This document shows, one piece after another, positions 1 to 6,309 of a stretch of 11,938 nucleotides of DNA. The notes beneath the pieces are model-generated. The model saw only the letters and a program-made list of their open reading frames with translations, searched no databases and was not told the origin of the DNA. Within the stretch, counting starts at the first letter, position 1, and each line of letters begins with the position of its first letter. The DNA is from Spirochaeta sp. (lineage in GTDB: Bacteria > Spirochaetota > Spirochaetia > DSM-27196 > Alkalispirochaetaceae): assembly GCA_027859055.1 (NCBI GenBank), contig JAQIBO010000080.1, positions 1-11,938 of the forward strand. The letters are read 5' to 3'. A program made the position numbers and the translations under genes.

Positions 1-120
1 AGCCTCCACGATCGTCCCGACCGCTCCGGCGATTTCAAACTGCGCTTCCCGCTCGAGAAACGCCCGCAGGCCGTCACGAAACATCTGGTGATCGTCAACC
101 AGCAGAATCCGCGGTTTCAC
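1..120 (-). CDS. Response regulator, NarL/LuxR-type, N-terminal fragment (cut by window edge)
   Basis: The first 40 codons of a receiver domain read leftward off the window. The start is a GTG at 118-120. The N-terminus has the classic receiver beta1 strand followed by the acidic pair (ILLVDDHQMFRDGL, with D9-D10), which would bind the Mg2+ used for phosphorylation. The phospho-accepting Asp near residue 54 and the expected HTH output domain lie outside the window. The GTG overlaps the stop of the upstream kinase as GTGA, which implies translational coupling and a cognate pair; a GAGGG about 9 bases upstream, inside the kinase gene, can serve as ribosome binding site. The NarL/LuxR assignment rests on the DDHxxxRxGL pattern and on the HisKA_3 partner. 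The regulated genes cannot be read from this fragment; the divergent azlCD operon is one candidate by position only. Confidence 0.9.
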   Translation of the reverse strand, partial: MKPRILLVDDHQMFRDGLRAFLEREAQFEIAGAVGTIVEA

Positions 121-1187
121 GTGATTTGGCCCTCACCGTCCCTGAGGGGAAGTTCAATCCGGACGGCCGTACCGGTTCCGTGGGGTTTTGATGCGCGCTG
201 CCGAATTGACCCGCCAAGCAGCTCAACGCGCTGTTGAATGCTTCGCAGACCGACCCCGGTGGTCACCTGTTCGATATCAAAACCGATGCCGTCATCGCTG
301 TACGCGAGTATCAGGACCGGGTGTACGCCGAGAATCCGCAGATCAAGCTGTGAGGCGTGGGCGTGTTTGATGCCGTTGGTCAATAGCTCCTGGGCGATAC
401 GGAACGCCTCCTTTCCAGTTGAGAGATGGGCCTGGTCGAGGCCGGCCACCGAAACGGACACGGGAATCCCCGCGGATTCCTGCAAACGGCGCCCCAGTTC
501 GGTCAGCTCCGTGGTGAGATCCGTGGCGGACTGCGCGGGGAGCGACAGCTGCCGCGACAGGCCACGCAACTCCGCCAATGCGGTATCCAGCGTTCGGCAC
601 GCTTCAGCAACCTGACCCCCGGAGAGCTCCATGCGCACAAGGGACAGCAATTGGCCGATGTTGTCGTGCAGTTCCCGCCCCAGTCGCTCGCGCTCGTAAT
701 CCTGCGTATCGGCGACCGCCTGGCTCAGGCGACGCGCGCTCTGAGCAATACTGTACCGGCGTTGCAGGTCCGAGCGGGTGACAAGCAACACCAGAACCAG
801 CACCCCTGTCACAAATGCGAGCAGAACCACCAGATACGCGGCGGTCGTAATCTGCGTGTCGATGTACCCGGTCAGCCAGTCCCTCAGGCTCGCTACGGTT
901 GTTCGGTCATCCAGCAATTCCGGGGTGACCCCTGCCAGTCCACTGTCCGGGCTCATCTCTATGGCGCGGGCAAACGCCGGGCTATCCAGAAACGAACGAA
1001 CCGAATCCATCGCATCTGCGTGGACACGGGTGTCGACATGGTCGTTGATGTGGGTGACCGCCACGTAGACACCCCAGAGGTTCTGGTTTGCGGAGATGAG
1101 ACTCCAGATTACCGTGGTACTTGCCGCAATGGTGATCGTGACCAGCACGAGCGCAACAACCACCGGACTGATCGGTTCGATTTTCAT
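117..1187 (-). CDS. Membrane sensor histidine kinase, NarL/HisKA_3 family
   Basis: A 356-residue sensor kinase. The first membrane helix is at about residues 9-31. A periplasmic sensor segment of about 80 residues follows (roughly 32-113), then a second helix at about 115-137. The HisKA_3 dimerisation domain has the phospho-accepting histidine H174 in RELHDN. The HATPase domain has the N-box ELLTNGIKHAH (N271), a G1-type SDDGIGFD (298-304) and a G2-type GVGL (311-314). It is expected to autophosphorylate H174 and pass the phosphate to the overlapping response regulator. The start at 1185-1187 is chosen because an AAGGA lies 8 bases upstream and the hydrophobic N-terminus begins there. The frame stays open far upstream, but that extension runs antisense to azlC and is not credible. 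The extracellular segment matches no sensor domain I recognise, so the signal is unknown. Confidence 0.93.
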   Translation of the reverse strand: MKIEPISPVVVALVLVTITIAASTTVIWSLISANQNLWGVYVAVTHINDHVDTRVHADAMDSVRSFLDSPAFARAIEMSPDSGLAGVTPELLDDRTTVASLRDWLTGYIDTQITTAAYLVVLLAFVTGVLVLVLLVTRSDLQRRYSIAQSARRLSQAVADTQDYERERLGRELHDNIGQLLSLVRMELSGGQVAEACRTLDTALAELRGLSRQLSLPAQSATDLTTELTELGRRLQESAGIPVSVSVAGLDQAHLSTGKEAFRIAQELLTNGIKHAHASQLDLRILGVHPVLILAYSDDGIGFDIEQVTTGVGLRSIQQRVELLGGSIRQRASKPHGTGTAVRIELPLRDGEGQIT

Positions 1188-1218
1188 GTCCGTGATCCTT
1201 GCATCCGCGCCAGCTCCC

Positions 1219-1238
1219 GCGGGTGCCGACGCACCCGC
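1219..1238. repeat. 8-bp perfect inverted repeat between divergent kinase and azlC genes
   Basis: GCGGGTGC (1219-1226) and GCACCCGC (1231-1238) form a perfect 8-bp GC-only-plus-one-T/A stem around a CGAC loop. It sits 32 bases upstream of the kinase ATG and 48 bases upstream of azlC. It could be a hairpin in the kinase mRNA leader or a binding site shared by the divergent genes. There is no T-tract on either side, so an intrinsic terminator is unlikely. Confidence 0.5.
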
Positions 1239-1252
1239 AGACCACCGTAGCG

Positions 1253-1280
1253 TTGAACGGCGGTTTCGGTCTACTATCCG
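1253..1280 (+). promoter_or_regulatory. Candidate azlCD promoter
   Basis: TTGAAC (1253-1258) can pair with TATCCG (1275-1280) over 16 bases. A better -10 sequence, TACTAT (1272-1277), overlaps it but has no good -35 at 17 bases. Either -10 ends 6 or 9 bases before the azlC ATG at 1287, and no Shine-Dalgarno is present, so the transcript would be leaderless or nearly so. It is the weakest member of the leaderless set in this window. Confidence 0.4.
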
Positions 1281-1286
1281 CCGGTA

Positions 1287-2000
1287 ATGAGACTCTTCTT
1301 TTCCGGCCTCGCCGCTTCGGTCCCGATAGCAAGTGGATACGTACCGGTGGCGATCACGTTCGGACTGATCGTCCGCAGCGGGGGGCTTTCCGTCCTCGAC
1401 GCGGGGCTGGCGTCGGTGATTGTGTTTGCCGGCGCGGCACAGTTTCTCGCCGCGCAGATGTTCCTCTCCGGTGCAGGGGTCATCCAGATCGTGGTCTCCG
1501 GGTGGCTGCTTAATCTGCGCCATCTGCTGATGAGTTCCGTGGTCGCCGACCACCTTGATCGGCGCACCTCGTTGCCGGTACGGAGCGTTCTCGCCTTCGG
1601 GATTACCGATGAGGTATTCGGGGTCGCCGGGCGAAAAGCGGCGGCGGGAGAACCGATCCACCCGGCGTTCCTTGCCGGACTGGAGCTGGGAGCGTACCTC
1701 GCGTGGGTGAGCGGAACGGTTGTCGGCGCGGTTGCCGGGAACGTCCTGCCCCCGTCTGTGCGCGACGCGATGGGTATGGCGCTGTACGCCCTGTTTGCGG
1801 CGCTCCTCGCCGGGCTTATTCGGGATGCGGCCGCCGGGTCCCGGCGGCGCAAAATGGTCTTTTCCGCGCTCACCGCCGGGGGTCTCAACTGGCTGTTGCG
1901 GGGCGTTTTCGGCATGGATGCCGGGCTGGCGTTTCCCCTCGCAATGGTGGCTGCGGCGGTCGTTTTTTCCGGGCGTGACGCCGGGGAGCGGACCCAATGA
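1287..2000 (+). CDS. azlC: AzlC-family branched-chain amino acid exporter, large subunit
   Basis: A 237-residue, very hydrophobic protein, the usual AzlC length. Family features are visible: the N-terminal SGLAASVPIASGYVPVAITFGL segment, the FAGAAQF motif at about 48-54, the SGWLLNLRHLLMS loop near 71-83, and the FGITDEVFG motif near 104-112. Several membrane helices follow to the C-terminus. In characterised systems (Bacillus AzlCD, E. coli YgaZH) the large and small subunits together export branched-chain amino acids, or methionine, across the inner membrane. The gene overlaps azlD by ATGA, so the two are translationally coupled. No Shine-Dalgarno precedes the ATG, and a -10-like sequence sits 6-9 bases upstream. 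It is divergent from the sensor kinase, 99 bases away. The substrate cannot be told from sequence. Confidence 0.93.
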   Translation: MRLFFSGLAASVPIASGYVPVAITFGLIVRSGGLSVLDAGLASVIVFAGAAQFLAAQMFLSGAGVIQIVVSGWLLNLRHLLMSSVVADHLDRRTSLPVRSVLAFGITDEVFGVAGRKAAAGEPIHPAFLAGLELGAYLAWVSGTVVGAVAGNVLPPSVRDAMGMALYALFAALLAGLIRDAAAGSRRRKMVFSALTAGGLNWLLRGVFGMDAGLAFPLAMVAAAVVFSGRDAGERTQ

Positions 2001-2302
2001 ACGTTGCGTGGATCATGGTTGCGGCGGGGCTGCTCATTGGCACCTATCTCGTCCGGGCGATCCCGTTCTGGCTTCCTGATCTTACCGGACTCCCGCCGGC
2101 GGTACGGCGCTTTCTGGGAATGGTTCCCCCGGCGGCGTTGGGAGCGCTGATCATTCCCGACGCGTTTGCAACCGTTCCCATCCCGGTGGCAGTCGGCGTG
2201 GTGGGATTGAGCGTCGTGCTGACGTTGCGGGGTGTTCAGCTCACCGTCGTGGTCGGTGTGGCCATTCTCGTCACCTGGGGTGCGATCGCGCTTGGCGCAT
2301 GA
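1997..2302 (+). CDS. azlD: AzlD-family branched-chain amino acid exporter, small subunit
   Basis: A 101-residue membrane protein of the AzlD family, predicted to have three to four helices. The N-terminal pattern, a helix followed by GTYLVRAIPFWL, matches the conserved GTYLxRxxP motif of the family. The central VRRFLGMVPPAALGALI segment is also typical. It is the partner that AzlC needs for export. Its ATG overlaps the azlC stop, and it has no ribosome binding site of its own beyond azlC sequence, so expression should depend on translation of azlC. The stop is followed 17 bases later by the -35 box of the rlmN promoter, leaving no room for a separate terminator hairpin with a T-tract. Confidence 0.92.
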   Translation: MNVAWIMVAAGLLIGTYLVRAIPFWLPDLTGLPPAVRRFLGMVPPAALGALIIPDAFATVPIPVAVGVVGLSVVLTLRGVQLTVVVGVAILVTWGAIALGA

Positions 2303-2319
2303 CCCGGGCGGCCGGAGCC

Positions 2320-2349
2320 TTGACAGAGGCGGCGCCGCCCTTCCATGCT
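2320..2349 (+). promoter_or_regulatory. rlmN promoter, predicted leaderless
   Basis: A perfect TTGACA (2320-2325) is followed after 18 bases by CATGCT (2344-2349), which keeps the important A2, T3 and T6 positions of a -10 box. The rlmN ATG starts 8 bases after this -10, about where transcription should begin. The spacer contains a 12-bp perfect palindrome (GGCGGCGCCGCC, 2328-2339) that could be an operator or chance in GC-rich DNA. Confidence 0.5.
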
Positions 2350-2357
2350 TCCCGGGA

Positions 2358-3395
2358 ATGAACGACCTCACGCCACTACTCGGTCACTCCCGGGAACAAC
2401 TGGAAATGATCGTCCGCGACCTGGGCTTTCCCGCCTATCGGGGCAAGCAGCTTTTTCACTGGATCTACCAGCGTGAGGCACCGTCGTTTGACGTTATGCA
2501 TACGCTTCCCGGCGCGTTGCGGGAGCAGCTTGCCGCGACGTGGACCCCCGGGGCGATTTCCCCGATCCGCGTAAACGCCAGTTCCGACGGTACGCGAAAA
2601 TACCTCTTTCCCACCCGGCACGGTGGCTTCGTGGAAACGGCGATGATCCCCGAGGAGCGCCGCGCGACGCTCTGCATTTCAACGCAGGTGGGGTGCCGGC
2701 GAAGCTGTACCTTTTGCCAGACCGCCCGCCAGGGGTTTCAGGGAAACCTGTCAGTAGGGGAAATCCTCAATCAGTACCATAGCGTTCCGGAACGAGCCGA
2801 TATCACCAATATCGTGTATATGGGGATGGGCGAACCGCTGGATAACCCGGAGGCGACGCTTGGAAGCATCGCGCTTTTTACCGACAGTGACGCGTACAAG
2901 CTATCCCCGCGCCGCATCACCCTCTCCACCGTCGGTATTCACCCGCAGCTGGAACAGTTTCTCGACACGACCAGCGCCAGCCTGGCGGTGAGCATGCACA
3001 CCCCGTTTCCCACCGAGCGTCGTAAGATCATGCCGGTGGAAAACGCCAACCCGATTGAGGAAACCGTTCGGCTGATTCGCACCCGCAGAGAGGACCGGCA
3101 ACGACGCATCTCCTTTGAGTACACGATGTTTTCCGATGTGAATGACACGCCACGTCATGTGGATGGTATCGCCAGACTTCTCAACGGATTGAGCGTGCGC
3201 ATCAACCTGATTCCGTTTCACCAGATCGACGGCTCATCACTGCGGCCCACGCCGGCGGACGGTATCGAGCACTTTGCCGAGCAGCTACGTGCAAAAGGAT
3301 TTCGGACATCGGTCCGCCATTCCCGCGGCCAGGACATAAACGCGGCATGCGGGCTCTTATGGACACGCCACGTGGAGACAGCTTCAGTCGGCTGA
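2358..3395 (+). CDS. rlmN: Dual-specificity 23S rRNA/tRNA adenine-C2 methyltransferase RlmN
   Basis: A 345-residue radical SAM enzyme. RlmN makes C2-methyladenosine at A2503 of 23S rRNA and at A37 of some tRNAs, in the cytoplasm. The N-terminal helical accessory domain (about 1-60) includes PAYRGKQLFHWIY. The radical SAM cluster motif is C113-x3-C117-x2-C120 (CRRSCTFC). C106 lies exactly seven residues before the first cluster cysteine, the spacing of the resolving Cys in E. coli RlmN. C331 in GQDINAACG matches the methyl-carrying Cys near the C-terminus. The presence of these cysteines and of GMGEPLDN (157-164) separates it from Cfr-like or degenerate copies only in part, but the neutral context favours RlmN. 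The start at 2358 is chosen for the leaderless promoter just upstream and the fit to family length; there is no Shine-Dalgarno. The open frame continues upstream without a convincing start. Confidence 0.95.
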   Translation: MNDLTPLLGHSREQLEMIVRDLGFPAYRGKQLFHWIYQREAPSFDVMHTLPGALREQLAATWTPGAISPIRVNASSDGTRKYLFPTRHGGFVETAMIPEERRATLCISTQVGCRRSCTFCQTARQGFQGNLSVGEILNQYHSVPERADITNIVYMGMGEPLDNPEATLGSIALFTDSDAYKLSPRRITLSTVGIHPQLEQFLDTTSASLAVSMHTPFPTERRKIMPVENANPIEETVRLIRTRREDRQRRISFEYTMFSDVNDTPRHVDGIARLLNGLSVRINLIPFHQIDGSSLRPTPADGIEHFAEQLRAKGFRTSVRHSRGQDINAACGLLWTRHVETASVG

Positions 3396-3402
3396 TCGTT
3401 GC

Positions 3403-3431
3403 TTGCGACCGCGTAACACGCGGTCTATACT
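3403..3431 (+). promoter_or_regulatory. Promoter of DUF2148 gene, predicted leaderless, with palindromic spacer
   Basis: TTGCGA (3403-3408), 17 bases, then TATACT (3426-3431). The ATG follows 6 bases later at 3438, so transcription should start at or next to the start codon. This is the clearest leaderless promoter in the window. Nearly the whole spacer is a hairpin-forming palindrome, annotated separately. Confidence 0.65.
3407..3425. repeat. 19-bp palindrome inside promoter spacer (operator or rlmN terminator)
   Basis: GACCGCGT (3407-3414) and ACGCGGTC (3418-3425) are perfect inverted repeats around AAC. The palindrome fills the spacer between the -35 and -10 boxes of the DUF2148 gene, overlapping the last two bases of the -35. 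A repressor bound here would block RNA polymerase; a MerR-type activator is also known to bind spacer palindromes, though normally with longer 19-bp spacers. In RNA read from rlmN it forms a GC-rich stem with a 3-base loop followed by UAUACUUUCC, so it could also terminate rlmN transcription 10 bases after its stop. Confidence 0.6.
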
Positions 3432-3437
3432 TTCCAC

Positions 3438-3953
3438 ATGGAAGCAATACGAACAGTAGCGGAACTGATGGAGTTTTCCGCAATTACCGCCCCCAAAGCG
3501 GTGGGGAAGGACTTCGTCGTTACCCGCACCGTCTACGGCGACGAGATCCAGCAGCTTGCGGCGGATATGCGCGCCTACGGCGAAACATCGGGAAAAAAGA
3601 ACTTTGATCGTGACGGTAACAACGTGCAGAACGCTGCGGCGGTGGTCCTGATCGGCCTCAAGGACGCCGAACCAACCGGCATTGACTGTGCCGCATGCGG
3701 TGTACCGGTCTGCCTGGATATCAACACCGGATACCAGGAGGGAGAGTTCCTTGGTCCCCAGTGCGCGATCCGCCTTCTGGATATGGGCATCGCGATCGGC
3801 AGCGCCGTCAAAACCGCGCAGATGATGAACGTGGACAACCGCGTGATGTACCGGATCGGGGTGAGCGCCCGGCGACTCAAGATGATTGACGCCGATTTCG
3901 TGATGGGAGTTCCCCTGTCGGTAACGGGGAAAAGCCCCTATTTTGACCGATAA
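3438..3953 (+). CDS. DUF2148 ferredoxin-domain protein
   Basis: A 171-residue cytoplasmic protein of the DUF2148 family, whose members are annotated as ferredoxin-like. The four-cysteine set is clear: C84, C87, C92 and C109 (IDCAACGVPVC followed by FLGPQCAIRLLDMG), which suggests one iron-sulphur cluster. The C-terminal part, GSAVKTAQMMNVDNRVMYRIGVSA, is the conserved family block. The biochemical role of the family is not established as far as I know. It is preceded by a strong leaderless-type promoter and no Shine-Dalgarno. The next gene begins 20 bases after its stop on the same strand, so the two may be co-transcribed. Length is typical of the family and all four cysteines are present. 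Confidence 0.85.
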   Translation: MEAIRTVAELMEFSAITAPKAVGKDFVVTRTVYGDEIQQLAADMRAYGETSGKKNFDRDGNNVQNAAAVVLIGLKDAEPTGIDCAACGVPVCLDINTGYQEGEFLGPQCAIRLLDMGIAIGSAVKTAQMMNVDNRVMYRIGVSARRLKMIDADFVMGVPLSVTGKSPYFDR

Positions 3954-3973
3954 TCGCTGATGGTATTTGAGTA

Positions 3974-4474
3974 ATGGTACTCGACGTTTCCTTGCACACC
4001 GGACCACATCGGGGGCCGGCGTCGGGTATCGCCGCCCGGGAGCAGCACAGTTCGCACGGTGACTCGGCGTTGTGGGAGATTACCCTGACCCTTGCTATCC
4101 GCGCACCGGAGCAGTGGTGGAAACAGGCGCAGCGGTATTTTCCGGAGATCGCGTGGTTTCGGGCGCGACCGGAACTCGCCGAGGATGAGCGGCGGCTGGT
4201 CCCGGAGGATTTTGAGGAACCGGTCCCAAGCGGGGTCATCGATCACCTGAACGCCCTGCTTGACGCGGGCAACCGCGAAGCGCTTCGGCTCCAACTGCCG
4301 GACAGTTTTATCCGCCATGGTCTGGCACATACGACGATGGAGGTTCTCGCCCGGATCAGCCGGGAACGCGGCCATTACAACGCCGGGCACTGGAAGGCGT
4401 TTGTGGAACAGCTCCACGAGCTGCCGGAGGTTGGGGAGATTTTCTCGGTGGCAACGCGGCCGGCGGACGCGTAG
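3974..4474 (+). CDS. Uncharacterised ThyX-like protein
   Basis: A 166-residue soluble protein with no signal peptide. I do not recognise a named family with certainty. The layout resembles short ThyX-related proteins of phages and anaerobes: a strand followed by APEQWWKQAQRYF (44-56), where those proteins have APxxWxQFxRY, and a C-terminal helix TTMEVLARISRERGHYNAGHWKAFVEQLHELP (120-151), where they have TxNYxxLxxIYxQRxNHxxxEWxxFxxWIxxLP. The true ThyX signature RHRxxSxNExSxRY is absent, so dUMP methylation is not expected. The likeness is recalled by eye and not searched. The start has no Shine-Dalgarno; TTGACC (3943-3948) and TATTTG (3964-3969) with a 15-base spacer are a poor promoter, so it may ride on DUF2148 transcription. 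The CDS is real by codon pattern and by its well-formed convergent boundary. Confidence 0.7.
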   Translation: MVLDVSLHTGPHRGPASGIAAREQHSSHGDSALWEITLTLAIRAPEQWWKQAQRYFPEIAWFRARPELAEDERRLVPEDFEEPVPSGVIDHLNALLDAGNREALRLQLPDSFIRHGLAHTTMEVLARISRERGHYNAGHWKAFVEQLHELPEVGEIFSVATRPADA

Positions 4475-4501
4475 GAGGGCGCGCTGAACCGTCCGCCGGC
4501 C
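4458..4501. terminator. Strong 12-bp hairpin between convergent genes (candidate bidirectional terminator)
   Basis: GGCCGGCGGACG (4458-4469) and CGTCCGCCGGCC (4490-4501) are a perfect 12-bp inverted repeat with a 20-base loop. The left arm lies in the last codons of the ThyX-like gene, whose stop codon is in the loop; the right arm ends 14 bases before the DUF2797 stop. Placement between convergent genes fits a two-way terminator. There is no T-tract on either side, so it is not a canonical intrinsic terminator. Confidence 0.55.
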
Positions 4502-4515
4502 CGCCGTGGCGCCGC

Positions 4516-5361
4516 TCAGAGTTCCACGTGGACGACAAACCCCGCGTGGCGCCGCATATTGAAGACGGTTCCGCCCTCAAAGATCAGATATTGACCCCGA
4601 ATCCCTTCAAGCGTTGCCTCAATCACCGGCTGTTTCTGCAATCCCGTGGATTTGACCTTTTCCGGTGCCGTCCGAAGCGGGTACGAGATATCAACCCGGT
4701 CTTCGGCGGCGGCGGGGTGAAGGTACGGAGCAAGGTCGCTTCCGGCAAGGTGCGCCGCAACGGTATCAATCTCCCCGGCGAGGTCGATGCCTTCCAGCGT
4801 CTCGCCCTTGAGCATCCGCTGCCACGCGGTCCGGTCCGTATACAACGCTTTGAGCGCCACTTCAATCCGTCCGGCGAGTTGCCGGTATGGGACCTCCGCA
4901 ATTTGGACCGCCCACGCCGCGCCCTGGTCGATCCAGCGGGTGGGGATCTGCGTTTTCCGGGTCACGCCGACCTTCACCGCGCTGGTAACCGCCAGATACA
5001 CTGCGTGGGGCTGGTTGTGGTGCGCATCTTCCCACGCAGGATCTCTTCCGCGGCCAAGATGGGCCTCGCACAACTCGGGCTTGACGATGCACTCGGCAGC
5101 CTCCGGGGCGTCCCGCAAACAGGGGTAGCAAAACCCTTCGCCAAAGAGCTTCTGCACATGCCGCCCGCAGCGGGTACAGGTATACCCGCCGGTGTGTTCT
5201 ATCCTGATCGGACGACCGACCCAGGCGTTCAGATCGATCTCCGTGAAATCCTTCGGCGGGGCACCCACCGACGGGCGCGGTTGTTCCAGGCGCAACTGGT
5301 ACCGAGCGGTGCGCGCGTCCAGCGAAACGGGCATTTTGACGATAATTCCTTCAGCGGTCAT
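4516..5361 (-). CDS. DUF2797 zinc-ribbon protein, possible GIY-YIG-like fold
   Basis: A 281-residue cytoplasmic protein of the DUF2797 family. A cysteine-rich zinc-binding region comes first: C62xxC65 and C78xxC81, with further C91 and C98. Next is the diagnostic stretch HNQPHAVYLAVTSAVKVGVTRKTQIPTRWIDQGA (about 115-148). The VYLAV...KVGVTR pair resembles the GIY...YIG strands of GIY-YIG nucleases, with an Arg (R142) and a later Glu (E167 in GRIEVALK) placed as in that fold. This is a visual analogy; catalytic activity is unproven. The last 50 residues include a GIRGQYLIFEGGTVFNMRRHAGF block shared by the family. The start at 5359-5361 matches the typical family N-terminus (xGxxxKM); the longer frame upstream is rejected. 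It is convergent with the ThyX-like gene and divergent from the HAD gene. Confidence 0.88.
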   Translation of the reverse strand: MTAEGIIVKMPVSLDARTARYQLRLEQPRPSVGAPPKDFTEIDLNAWVGRPIRIEHTGGYTCTRCGRHVQKLFGEGFCYPCLRDAPEAAECIVKPELCEAHLGRGRDPAWEDAHHNQPHAVYLAVTSAVKVGVTRKTQIPTRWIDQGAAWAVQIAEVPYRQLAGRIEVALKALYTDRTAWQRMLKGETLEGIDLAGEIDTVAAHLAGSDLAPYLHPAAAEDRVDISYPLRTAPEKVKSTGLQKQPVIEATLEGIRGQYLIFEGGTVFNMRRHAGFVVHVEL

Positions 5362-5367
5362 CGCTGG

Positions 5368-5397
5368 ATCGTATCCCGATGGAGCGCGGTGTGTCAC
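5368..5397 (-). promoter_or_regulatory. DUF2797 promoter, predicted leaderless
   Basis: On the minus strand GTGACA (5397-5392), one base off consensus, is followed after 18 bases by TACGAT (5373-5368). The ATG begins 6 bases after this -10. No Shine-Dalgarno is present, so a leaderless mRNA is expected. Confidence 0.55.
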
Positions 5398-5431
5398 CGT
5401 GTCCCGTGCTCCGACGTCGGGCTCCGACCAC

Positions 5432-5460
5432 TTGCCCGGACCGGCCGCCTCGCGTAGACT
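5432..5460 (+). promoter_or_regulatory. HAD phosphatase promoter, predicted leaderless
   Basis: TTGCCC (5432-5437), 17 bases, then TAGACT (5455-5460), with the ATG 7 bases later at 5468. No Shine-Dalgarno lies in the 7 bases between. It faces the DUF2797 promoter; the two -35 boxes are 34 bases apart, so the two genes have back-to-back promoters. Confidence 0.55.
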
Positions 5461-5467
5461 CTCGGCA

Positions 5468-6283
5468 ATGTACCGCTTGCTGGCAACCGACATCGACGAC
5501 ACAATCCTTGCCCCGGACGGCACGCTTCCTGCGGAAAATCACCGCGCCCTTGAGGAACTGCATCGGCGCGGTATCACGGTGGTTCTCAGTTCCGGACGTG
5601 CCACCCTGAGCATGCAACGCGTTGCGGCACGCATCATGGAACTTGCCGACGACGAGTACCTGATATCCTACAACGGTGCGCGGGTTGTCCGCGCAAAAAC
5701 GGGCTCGCCGGTATTTGAGTGGCCAATTACCGCCGATATTATCGCCGACACGATTAGCTACGCCCGCGACAACCAGCTGTATCTGCAGGGATACCGGAAC
5801 GGTGAGGTCTATACCGTCGGCAACGCACCGAACAGTGATCTCCGGCGGCGGGACTACGAGGCATCAACGGGAATGCCGGTGCTGTTGACGCCTGATCTCC
5901 ATGAGACGGTGGGAGATACCACGCCCAAACTGCTGATTATCGCGGAGCCGGATGAGATCACCCGGCATATGGCGGCGCTTGATGCGGCCAGTGCCGGACG
6001 CTATCGCGTCACCCGTTCAAAAACGCACTACCTTGAAGTGATCCACCCCCTGGCCAGCAAGGGTGAAGCGCTTCGCCGCCTCGCCGCGGAACTGGGCATC
6101 GCGATAGAAGAAACGGTCGCCGCCGGTGACAACCATAACGATATTGAAATGATCCAGGCGGCCGGGCTCGGCGTGGCGGTTGCGAACGCGATCCCCGAGC
6201 TGAAAGAGAACGCCGACGTGGTGCTTGAGCGCACCGCCGGCGAAGGGGCTATCGCCGAGATCGCCGAGCGCTTTTTCCGCTAA
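5468..6283 (+). CDS. Cof-type HAD-IIB family phosphatase
   Basis: A 271-residue cytoplasmic haloacid-dehalogenase-type hydrolase of the Cof/YbiV class, the normal length for the group. All four HAD motifs are intact. Motif I is D8-I-D10-D11-T, with D8 as nucleophile and D10 as acid/base. Motif II is SSGR (41-44). Motif III is K198 in ASKGEAL. Motif IV is GDNHND (220-225), with D221 and D225 as Mg2+ ligands. Between motifs II and III lies the C2B-type cap (about 85-185), which places it in subfamily IIB. Members dephosphorylate sugar phosphates, flavin or pyridoxal phosphates; the substrate cannot be inferred here. The start is set by the conserved MYRLLATDIDDT opening and the promoter 7 bases upstream. 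The stop lies 26 bases from the stop of the convergent dehydrogenase gene. Confidence 0.93.
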   Translation: MYRLLATDIDDTILAPDGTLPAENHRALEELHRRGITVVLSSGRATLSMQRVAARIMELADDEYLISYNGARVVRAKTGSPVFEWPITADIIADTISYARDNQLYLQGYRNGEVYTVGNAPNSDLRRRDYEASTGMPVLLTPDLHETVGDTTPKLLIIAEPDEITRHMAALDAASAGRYRVTRSKTHYLEVIHPLASKGEALRRLAAELGIAIEETVAAGDNHNDIEMIQAAGLGVAVANAIPELKENADVVLERTAGEGAIAEIAERFFR

Positions 6284-6309
6284 GCCGGAAGCGTGATCGC
6301 CGCGCCGCC

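Noticed and set aside
426..1250. A 274-codon plus-strand open frame opposite the kinase
   Set aside because: No recognisable domain, and it is antisense to a kinase with all motifs intact.
1188..1997. An N-terminal extension of about 270 residues to the histidine kinase frame
   Set aside because: It runs antisense through azlC, is Arg/Pro/Gly-rich without domains, and the membrane helix and Shine-Dalgarno place the start at 1187.
2345..2358. ATG at 2345 as an rlmN start
   Set aside because: It is 13 bases before the in-frame ATG and therefore out of frame with rlmN.
1274..2371. A 365-codon minus-strand open frame opposite azlCD
   Set aside because: Low-complexity Arg/Pro/Thr/Ser composition typical of a shadow frame in GC-rich DNA; azlC and azlD are recognised on the other strand.
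4528..5457. A 309-codon plus-strand open frame opposite the DUF2797 gene
   Set aside because: The opposite strand has the conserved zinc-ribbon and family motifs; this frame has none.
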